Part shown: piece by piece, positions 57,901 through 64,000 of the stretch | How positions within the stretch are numbered: position 1 is the first letter of the stretch | How the letters are laid out: the number at the start of each line of letters is the position of its first letter | DNA from: Zygaena filipendulae | Taxonomy: Eukaryota > Arthropoda > Insecta > Lepidoptera > Zygaenidae | NCBI GenBank assembly: GCA_907165275.2 | Contig: OU015673.1 | Coordinates: 7,033,001-7,097,000 of the forward strand | Length of the DNA stretch: 64,000 bases | Reading direction: 5' to 3' | Made by a program: the position numbers and the translations under genes | Notes under the pieces: generated by a model | Told to the model about the DNA's origin: nothing | Database searches by the model: none | The model's input: only the letters and a program-made list of their open reading frames with translations

Positions 57901-58334
57901 TATTTTAGATATTACACGTATTTACAAAATTGACCTCGATAATTTGGAGTCCTTTTCTATACCTCTGACAAAGTTTAAGCAAAATTTCATCACTATCGGT
58001 TGAGTAATCAAGGCGTGCAAGTGTAACAAACAAACAAACCAACTCACATTCGCATTTATAATATTAGGGAGGATTAAACCAGCTGTCGGGAATCTCATAT
58101 ATGCGTATCTACCTCTAGGAATTGCAATAACTTGGCGATATCTGTGTTTCCTCAAAGCTATATAATTCGAAACTCTCCGAGACTTATATACATAGGTACT
58201 TTAGTCGATATCGTCACCTTCTATCAACTAAATTAACGCTGTTTTCGTAAAATAAAGAATCTATTTTCTTTTTTCCAGTCTGGGTGTATTTCATCAGCGT
58301 AGTCAACACCTACGCAACAGCCACCTTCGAATAG
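48839..58334 (+). CDS. Gene 2: five-exon paralog of gene 1, small four-transmembrane protein (171 aa)
   Basis: Exons 48839-48925, 50772-50856, 54935-55041, 55518-55698 and 58279-58334 give 516 nt, exactly 171 codons plus stop. Intron phases are 0, 1, 0 and 1, all with GT/AG ends. The protein starts MCEIFPEVRNCCLC, followed by PLR at 16-18. Hydrophobic segments lie near 19-40, 75-92, 98-119 and 143-163. The introns before span 3 (phase 0) and inside span 4 (phase 1) sit where gene 1 has them. Gene 2 has one extra phase 1 intron in the first loop. The DUF4728/LAPTM-like assignment is inference from topology and the CC-x-C...LR motif. Function is unknown. A possible poly(A) signal, AATAAA, lies at 58687-58692. 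Confidence 0.73.
49696..49852 (+). mobile_element. Hel, 3' truncated, gene 2 intron 1
   Basis: Starts tccttactaaatattataaa and stops in 'tttttatcctgagattgc'. Confidence 0.65.
49992..50145 (+). mobile_element. Hel fragment, gene 2 intron 1
   Basis: 'taacgctttcacgccttaac', 'tatcccggagttctcgcggg', 'gaaattaacgtgggtaac'; no CTAG. Confidence 0.6.
50218..50519 (-). mobile_element. MITE-B copy 5, in gene 2 intron 1
   Basis: 302 bp, shorter than the others by an internal loss; intact ends and TA flanks. It ends 252 bp before exon 2. Confidence 0.84.
50772..50856 (+). CDS. Gene 2 exon 2 (end of span 1, first loop)
   Basis: The acceptor is a fairly weak atcttcaaag. The frame is phase 0 at entry and phase 1 at exit, with donor gttagt at 50857. 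It encodes 28 residues (MTGVAGMSSVIQM then an acidic loop). Joined to exon 1 it completes span 1 just as gene 1 exons 1 and 2 do. This is the least certain exon, but both phases fit and it restores a continuous frame. Confidence 0.65.
50876..51080 (+). repeat. Dispersed 'accgacttcaaaaaa' repeat, gene 2 intron 2
   Basis: 'caaccgacttcaaaaaaaaa', 'catgattatctcgcgtttgg', 'atgaatcggttgagtagttt'. Related to 2430-2640. It begins 20 bp after the exon 2 donor. The ORF 50861-51043 is inside it. Confidence 0.55.
51125..51307 (+). mobile_element. Hel, 3' end replaced
   Basis: Starts tcctactattattataaatg; runs to 'gggaactccgaaattaccgc', where a different Hel sequence takes over. Confidence 0.65.
51308..51548 (+). 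mobile_element. Hel of the 14957 subfamily
   Basis: 'gatcaacgcaaagttaaaac', 'gggttgcaaagtttgtatgg', ending gcgggcgaaaccgcggggac then agCTAG. Its CTAG adjoins the next Hel's TC directly. Confidence 0.65.
51549..51774 (+). mobile_element. Complete Hel, 226 bp
   Basis: Starts tcctactaatattataaatg, (atgg)n with one cgg variant, ends gggtgaaaccgcggggcaca then aCTAG plus T. Confidence 0.8.
52308..52455 (-). mobile_element. Hel followed by a second partial Hel
   Basis: CTAG, ctgtgccccgcggtttcact, 'gtccaaccgtttcggagatt', then at 52453-52500 another hairpin end 'cacccgcgtgagtttcggaa' begins. Confidence 0.65.
52608..52821 (-). mobile_element. MITE-A copy 6, in gene 2 intron 2
   Basis: 214 bp with TTTT on both sides. 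Confidence 0.85.
52868..52960 (+). mobile_element. Retroposon 3' end with (TTTCA)n tail
   Basis: 'ctgtatttacctatgctcac', then 'aataaaacaatttcatttca' and further ttcat units: a poly(A)-like signal and a pentanucleotide tail. Confidence 0.5.
53428..53628 (+). mobile_element. Complete Hel, 201 bp, gene 2 intron 2
   Basis: Starts tctaatattataaaaaggaa, 'ttaactcaaaaactactgca', ends gggtgaaaccgcgcgggaca then gCTAG. Confidence 0.78.
53935..54066 (-). mobile_element. Hel, 3' end lost
   Basis: 'tctctgtacccctgacaacg', 'catgataatcggttcagcca', 'actcactttcgcatttataa'. Confidence 0.62.
54330..54503 (-). mobile_element. Hel, hairpin partly deleted
   Basis: CTAG, ctattcccgacaatttcgga, 'cttgacaacgtgtatgctat', 'aacaaacaaacaatcaaac'. 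Confidence 0.68.
54663..54881 (+). mobile_element. MITE-M copy 2 (219 bp), gene 2 intron 2
   Basis: Same ends and interior as copy 1. It stops 53 bp before exon 3, so its end may contribute to the branch-point region. Confidence 0.78.
54935..55041 (+). CDS. Gene 2 exon 3 (loop and span 2)
   Basis: The acceptor is cgtttctaatcttttcag. Two bases complete an Asp codon from exon 2, then 35 residues follow, ending in span 2 (VVSAMFIFSGLVLFTAALT) and a strong donor gtgagt at 55042, phase 0. A MITE-M copy ends only 53 bp before this exon. Confidence 0.75.
55518..55698 (+). CDS. Gene 2 exon 4 (span 3, second loop, start of span 4)
   Basis: The acceptor is acggtttcag. It encodes 60 full codons plus one base, with a long hydrophobic span 3, a loop with two cysteines (SYQC and ESKC) and the start of span 4. 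Phase 1 donor gttagc at 55699. Equivalent to gene 1 exon 3. A degenerate Hel begins about 25 bp after the donor. Confidence 0.77.
55724..55915 (-). mobile_element. Degenerate Hel just after gene 2 exon 4
   Basis: 'gggctgttctccgtagttcc', 'gcaaaatttcatgatcattg', 'ggcgtgaaagcgtaacaaat'. About 25 bp downstream of the donor. Confidence 0.65.
56514..56655 (-). mobile_element. Hel fragment, gene 2 intron 4
   Basis: 'cctcatgaatcactctgtgt', 'ttggtgaaaaccgcatgaaa'; inverse of 12545. Confidence 0.55.
57385..57425 (-). mobile_element. Hel 3' end only
   Basis: CTAG, ctgtgccccgcggtttcacc, cgcgttaat, then sequence shared with the hairpin at 11134. Confidence 0.6.
57668..57841 (+). mobile_element. Hel, same subfamily as 20679
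   Basis: 'atcttaatatattatataaa', 'gtcacgttgttcgtccgcga', ends atcgcgggggacagCTCG. Confidence 0.65.
57945..58073 (-). mobile_element. Hel 5' part
   Basis: 'tttctatacctctgacaaag', 'actcacattcgcatttataa', 5' terminus adjoining T. Confidence 0.65.
58279..58334 (+). CDS. Gene 2 exon 5 (end of span 4, C-terminus, stop)
   Basis: The acceptor has a very strong tract (tattttcttttttccag). The split codon gives Val, then WVYFISVVNTYATATFE and TAG at 58332-58334. The aromatic end of span 4 and the short tail match gene 1 exon 4 in plan and phase. Confidence 0.77.
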
Positions 58335-58766
58335 ATACATATGCGTACCTACCTAGTTAATATCTGCAAGAATATAATGAAGACTATGTGATGGTATTCA
58401 TAGATGCAAAAGTTTCTTTGATGCAACGATAGACCACTAACAAGTCCTACGTAGAAGTGACGCTCCCCAGATAAGAAGTTCCAGACGAGTGACAGTTAAT
58501 ATAAAAAAGCACGACAGTTGAATTAGGGATAAAAATATATTATATTACTTTTCGTACTACTGTATATTATTTTTCTATAATATATATTAAAATTTACTGA
58601 AATATAAGTACGATACTGTAGTACGGGAAGCCCTAATTTCAGGTAATGGCGGCCGACGTAAATACGTAATACATACTTCGTGAATTAATAAAAGTTCACC
58701 CCTATTTTATCTAGTTCTCATGTTTTGTATAATAAGAAACCTATTTGCTTTTTATGTATAGGTACC

Positions 58767-58949
58767 AGCTGGCCCCCGGTAATTTCAGAGTTCCCGCGGG
58801 AATTCCAGGAAAAACTAAGAGTAAACTTTCCTTATGAATCACTCTGGCTATTGGTGAAAACAGCATGAAAATCCTTTCAGTAGTTTTTTAGTTTATACCG
58901 AACAGACAGACAGACAGACAGACGCGGCGAAGTACTTTGTTTTATAATA
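58767..58949 (-). mobile_element. Hel in tandem with the next
   Basis: ccagctggcccccggtaatt, 'cttatgaatcactctggcta', (cagacaga)n, 'tttgttttataatata'. It may include the distal gene 2 3' UTR or lie just past the AATAAA at 58687. Confidence 0.65.
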
Positions 58950-58951
58950 TA

Positions 58952-59116
58952 CTAGCTGTGCCCCGCGGTTTCACCCGCGTGAGTTTTGGGATCAGGAACC
59001 TTTGCTGATGCAGACAGAACAACCCGCCAAAGTTTCATCACAATCGGACCAATGGTTTCGAAACGCATAGACGACAGATACACAAACATTCATTTTTATT
59101 TATATAGTAGATAGGA
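58952..59116 (-). mobile_element. Complete Hel, 165 bp
   Basis: CTAG, ctgtgccccgcggtttcacc; interior 'caacccgccaaagtttcatc'; 5' end tcctatctactatataaata on the minus strand. Shows what the interrupted copy at 40817 looked like. Confidence 0.8.
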
Positions 59117-59342
59117 TTAACGTAGGTACGTGCCGGCCGGTCACGTACCTAGTTAAGTGCTTACGAAAATTTTAATGTTTCCATCTTGACATTTGCGAAG
59201 ATAAGGCACATCACAGACGACGCTTAATTTCAAGACGCTCTTTGAGTGCCGCACGTTGAGAAGCTAAGCAAATTAATTTACACAACGAATTTATTAAATG
59301 CCTACAATAAAACACAATATCAAAAGTTGCCCAACGTTATTT

Positions 59343-59527
59343 GGACGCAGATAAGTTCCCACAAAATTAAGTTACCTATTCAGGACGATTTATCGAGAGT
59401 TAGGGAACGTTTTTTAATTATGTGTTTACCTTATTACATTGTTTAAGTATGTTACTAAATATTGAATATAAAAAATGTTAACAGAAAATGACGCTATAAT
59501 TTTTAAACTCGATTTACTCAAAATTTC
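59343..59527 (-). mobile_element. MITE-A copy 7, truncated
   Basis: The GGACGCAGATAAG end is present, with a small deletion just inside it. The other end stops at 'actcaaaatttcc', so the right inverted repeat is lost. Confidence 0.75.
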
Positions 59528-60435
59528 CGAAGTCCGAATCCGAGACAAATTATGATATTTAGTGGATATTATTTTTATGATATGGCTGCGAATCCCTATT
59601 TGCAAGACGCAAAATTAGTTTTACTGCATTTATTTTTTAATTTTTAATCCACTTAAAAAAAGGACGAGGTTCCATGTTTGACTGTATGTATGTTATTTCG
59701 CTTATCAACAAACAGTATATTTATGTTATTCTTAATTGTTTTTTGTTGCTACTTTGACTACCTTTATCTACATATTTTGTTACATGAGTGACAAGTAAGA
59801 TATGACGTAGACATTAAGAATGATTAGGGAAGCAGGGAAGAGCTAAAGATACTCTATAAAAAAGCACTTTCTGCATACATGTATTATATGTATAGTTTGA
59901 CTGTAATGCAAATATAAGTTCTTTTTAATTTTCAATTCTTCCTGCACTTCTTCTTTACAAACAGACACCTGTTTATTTAACTTAGGTTATAAAAATACCT
60001 ATAACTAATGATACAACTTTGAGGAATTTGCTCAACGGCAGTTCTTGAACTTTGCATTAATTATGAACCACTGGTGTGTGCTCGCTCCACGGACGGACGT
60101 ACCTATAAAACATTCTATTATAATGGGACTATGCTTTTAGTGACTCCTGCTACAAAGTAGGTATGTCTGCATGAAGTTCCAAGTCGCAAACTTAATGGTA
60201 ATTGACGTTTTCTGGAAGAGTTATAACTTAATTTGGCAGTCTCACCTGCGAGAATTTCAAGACCCCCTTTAGAAACTTCTTCATAACATTATAGATTTAT
60301 AATGTGTACAAAAGTAATGATCTTTTAATTTGATTCAGGGCATACCGAATAAGGTACGTGCTATGCTTTGTTTTATTCAATCTATCCGTACAAACACAAA
60401 AAGACAAACAACAACGTTAGAATCTTTTATATATT
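59528..60435. other. Unassigned 0.9 kb
   Basis: No gene or repeat recognised apart from a 'ttaaaaaaaggacgaggttc' scrap. Confidence 0.45.
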
Positions 60436-60625
60436 TAAAAGTGAAAGATCACTGATACACTGACCAAACACGACCACTTGAAAACTGCATAACCTTTGAA
60501 GCTGAAAGGTAGGTATAATATAGTTTACACGGGGGAGACGTCAGCAAAGAACAGATTTCACGGAGTTCCCGCGGGAACCCGAAAATAAACACGGGTGAAT
60601 TAGTGAAACCATAGAGAACAGGGCT
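60436..60625 (+). mobile_element. Degenerate Hel-related repeat
   Basis: 'gtgaaagatcactgatacac', 'ttgaaaactgcataaccttt', 'cacggagttcccgcgggaac'. Shares a plan with 14780-14935. Confidence 0.45.
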
Positions 60626-60740
60626 TTTCGAGATAAGTCAACTCGGATGAAAGATATAAAACGACTACAAAATCAAGAGAATACGGTTTACGTCAGTGTC
60701 ACCATAGGCAACAGCTATGGTATTACAATAATAATAAATT

Positions 60741-60999
60741 AATAATACACTTCACCACACACAGATCTACTTGATCCCACACTAAGCTATGAACTTGTGT
60801 CGTGGAAACCAAGCAAACGTGGTATATATTACATATTATTAATTTATCACATATAATATATTAAACTATAGATATACACGCCCAGACTGTAAAATGTGAA
60901 ATCCTGTGTTCATCACACAAAGTCCCCCCACCGGAAATCGAACCCGGAACCTCTTGATTAGCGGGTGGGCATGGTGACCTACTGCGCCAATCGGGTCGT
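60741..60999 (-). mobile_element. tRNA-headed SINE copy 2
   Basis: Minus strand begins acgacccgattggcgcagta (A box) and has ggttcgatttcc (B box, 60933-60944). The body matches copy 1. Confidence 0.82.
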
Positions 61000-61469
61000 T
61001 AATGTTTAAAACATATATTCACAGCGTTGAGGCAATACGCAAATTGCGTCCATTTTGTTTTTATGTCCACACAAGTTTACTCGCGGGCTCGTACAGCGAT
61101 AAAATACAATAAAAGACAATCAAAAGTTTAATATTCAAATTTTCCATCCCCATATTTCCCTCCGCGGCGGCGCAGGGTGATTTAGTATAACAAAAGTAGC
61201 CCAGCGTTTGTAGGTCACGTGGCCTTTGCCCGGATAAACAGCCCAGGGTGTCCGGATAATATCCCGGATTATCCGGTCACCCCGGATCCCAAATCGAACG
61301 GGCATCCTATTGTATGAAACAACAGCAGTAAAAATTTTTCCTCATACTCGAGTTCAAAATGAAGATATAAAAATGTATTGTTTGCAGATTTTACGAATTT
61401 TAACACTGTATAGCAAAAATTTACTCGGTTTTTATTGTACCTCCTACCTAATATCACACATACTGTTGA

Positions 61470-61580
61470 CTAGCTGTTACCCGCGGTTTTGTCCAAGTTA
61501 ATTTTGAAGTTCCGCGGGAACTTTGCACTGGTATAAAAAGTACCTTATATCCTTTTCTGTACCTTTTACAAAATGTAAGT
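61470..61580 (-). mobile_element. Hel 3' part
   Basis: CTAG, ctgttacccgcggttttgtc, 'ataaaaagtaccttatatcc'. Confidence 0.65.
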
Positions 61581-62127
61581 GTCGCGCCGTCAAACGTGAG
61601 AATCTCGCTGAGATTTCACTTCGAGGCCTTCACAGGTTCAATACAAGTGTCCTCGTCATATAAAACAAACACCATTAGTTATCTTCTATGTATAATACTT
61701 AATTAATCTTATCACAAAGTACTGATAGTAATTAATTTTATTTTTACCTATTTTTTTTCTAATATCGATTTCCTTTTGCATGAAATAATTGTTTCTTAGA
61801 AAATATTTCATATTTTTTTTCTGCAAGTAGAGCTAGTTTTGCCTTAGCTTTGTTTTTGTAGGCCGTAGCACCTTTTTATTCTCACACAAAATGTTCCCGG
61901 GGTAATCTCGATATTCATTGGGTAAAATCAAGGGAACAGCGAGGTGATTAGGTACCTATACTATAGTTCCTCTAGAAATAGTAGTATAGTATTGTCGCTT
62001 ATATTTTTTCTGCTGTTAAGAACAATATTTATAAACTACTTTCATATTCTGGGTGACGTCTTACAAAATAAGTACGAGGTTTCCGAACTTTATAATTTAT
62101 CAAGCTAAAACAAGTTACATACTTCGC
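61581..62127. other. Unassigned 0.5 kb
   Basis: AT-rich, nothing supported. Confidence 0.45.
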
Positions 62128-62560
62128 TAGGGCTGCCACAAATATTACGGAAGTACATTGATAGTTAGTCAAACGCAGTATGTTTGCGTCAACTAGGCCA
62201 ATTGTATTTAAACCGCTTCAATAACCGTCTGTCTGGCGATTGGGAGGCGAACCCTCAAGTACATGTTGTATATGTGTTGTGATTCATGTTTTGTGTCAAA
62301 TAAAGTTCTTTCAATTTCAATTTTAATACAAAACAATACATTTTAACAAATTATAACTGACTTCCAAAAATATAAAAATGCATTATACTAAAAATGCTAA
62401 AAATAAGAAAATAGTAATACTCATTTAATACAAAAGACAAAAATACAAGTAATATTATTATTGGTCTGTGCTACCACTGCACTGATCGGTTTGTATTCGG
62501 TGCCAAGCCCGCTTGTGTCCACTGTCCGTTGATATGCTGGAACGGGTGGCAGCCCTAGCT
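62128..62560. mobile_element. Candidate element with 13-bp inverted ends
   Basis: ctagggctgccac at the left and gtggcagccctag at the right, 433 bp apart. Only the ends support it. Confidence 0.4.
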
Positions 62561-62810
62561 GTCGTGCTCCCAACAGCAAGCGTTATACCCTACGACGGAA
62601 CCTGGTATTAATGGATACCGTCATACGTTGTTTAATATTCGGAACATGTTGAACTTGATAATAATGTTACATATTAGATACAAATAATATTACAAGCTTG
62701 ACACTGTTTCACTGGGGACGGTTTGGTATAGCATTTGGTAAGTTTTCAAATAACATTTGTTTATACCCAATTAACACAACTTTAGGACGTCTTAACACTA
62801 TAATTTTAGC

Positions 62811-63194
62811 CATCTATAATACAAAATGTTACGGAAAGGTGTAGTCATATTTGAATCTTATGCAATAATTTGAAAATATTAAGCTCAAAAACGTTACTTC
62901 AAAATTTCAAAACTAAAAAAAAATACCACTTCTACAACAAAATAAACATGTCACTTCACTGGGTGATAACTGATGACGATTTCACGATCGTTTGATGCAA
63001 TTTATCACCATTGGGGTGCTTAAATAAGTTAATAACAGCAAACCTAGCAAATTTTAGGAAAGTATATTTGATGGTACCAGTTCAGTTACTAGTGTCACAG
63101 ATAATATAATACTGCTAGTGTCAAATCATTGATAATGTGAACCCGGTCGTCAAATATGACTACACATTTCTCTAACGCCCTGTATATTATAGGC
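62811..63194. mobile_element. Inverted-repeat element near the right edge
   Basis: Ends share tgtagtcatatttga / tcaaatatgactaca, followed outward by decayed 'gttacgg' / 'taacgccctgtatatta' parts. Such ends resemble mariner-type MITEs. Confidence 0.55.
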
Positions 63195-63261
63195 ATCTAT
63201 GAGTAAAATAATTAATAATATATTATGCTTATTTATGAATAATAATTAATAATACTATCAA

Positions 63262-63400
63262 CTAGCTATGCTCTGCGGTTTCACCCGCGTGAGACTAAGT
63301 TACAACTCTGATGAAAGAAAATAGCCTAAGTTACCATGTTACCCGTCAAAAGTGATCCAACCGTTTCGGAGATAAGCCGGAACAAAAAGACAGAAAACAC
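63262..63400 (-). mobile_element. Hel 3' part
   Basis: CTAG, ctatgctctgcggtttcacc, 'caaccgtttcggagataagc'. Confidence 0.65.
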
Positions 63401-63694
63401 CTGTTGCAGAATATTACTTTAATATATTTTTTATAGAAAACTAATAAAATGTGTCTTTTTTAACAGTTTGAGTTTTGTTTTTTAGAAAAATTAGTAGTGA
63501 AGTAGTGAAAGAATTAGTAATTAATTATTATCATTTATCATATTTAACATACTTCTTTACAAAAAACTTGTAACTTGTGAAAACGTAGTGGAATGTACAT
63601 TCACTTATAGTCATACTGTATATGGAGTTGTAGTATATAACGTACGATTGTTTGTTTTCCCAAATAAAAAAAAATAAAAAAAAAATAACAATAA

Positions 63695-63931
63695 CCGCCG
63701 CACTCAGAGTCGACTTTAATGATTACTTAGTTAAGTATAGATTTTTAAAACAAAACTGCCGCAATCTAACAAGTTTAATAAATTAATGTTAATTGGCATT
63801 CAACTAATTAAGTTACATCTCATTAAATGCCAATTAACATTAATTTACTGAACGTCTCTGATTGCGGCAGTTTTGTTTTAAAAATCTATACTTAACTAAG
63901 TACTCATTAAAGTCGACTCTGAGTGCGGCCG
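63695..63931. mobile_element. Foldback MITE, 237 bp, copy 3
   Basis: Same length and nearly the same sequence as the copy at 32022. I see no clear target duplication here. Confidence 0.82.
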
Positions 63932-64000
63932 TAAGTATCTTAGAAGATATTAATATGTTTTTTTTGTAGCGGTGCAATTTTTACTCCTGTAGGGGTCTTG

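Overview
The window looks like AT-rich nuclear DNA of a ditrysian moth or butterfly. The signs are short exons in long introns, dozens of copies of the short Helitron-like repeats typical of Lepidoptera (stem, 'ggggcacag', then CTAG), tRNA-headed SINEs and many TA-rich MITEs. Nothing suggests a bacterium, plasmid or virus, and there are no operons, CRISPR arrays or origins. Taxonomy and repeat names come from pattern recognition; no search was run.

The main coding content is two tandem plus-strand genes assembled here by hand from splice signals and reading phase. Gene 1 has four exons (31872-31964, 36551-36751, 37704-37866, 39779-39858; 178 aa). Gene 2 has five (48839-48925, 50772-50856, 54935-55041, 55518-55698, 58279-58334; 171 aa). 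Both encode small proteins with a cysteine-rich N-terminus (CC-x-C...LR) and four hydrophobic segments. They share intron phases at equivalent places, so they are probably paralogs of the insect four-transmembrane DUF4728/LAPTM-like type. A minus-strand ORF (31462-31725) lies head to head with gene 1. A tRNA-Phe(GAA) gene is at 17948-18020.

Layout: 1-31 kb is intergenic, with repeats, a 0.9 kb pentanucleotide array (13562-14474) and the tRNA. 31.4-39.9 kb is the minus ORF and gene 1, whose first intron holds a dead 1551-bp Tc1-like transposon and a foldback element with a 9-bp target duplication. 40-48.6 kb is repeats. 48.8-58.4 kb is gene 2. 58.4-64 kb is repeats. Transposons are nested in several places, and some end within tens of bases of splice sites.

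Terms used below: 'Hel' is a non-autonomous Helitron-like element (5' TC..., 3' hairpin plus CTAG). Plus orientation means CTAG lies at the right. MITE families A, B, C, D, K and M are labels made up for this window. Block entries near the end of the feature list describe stretches where nothing was recognised.
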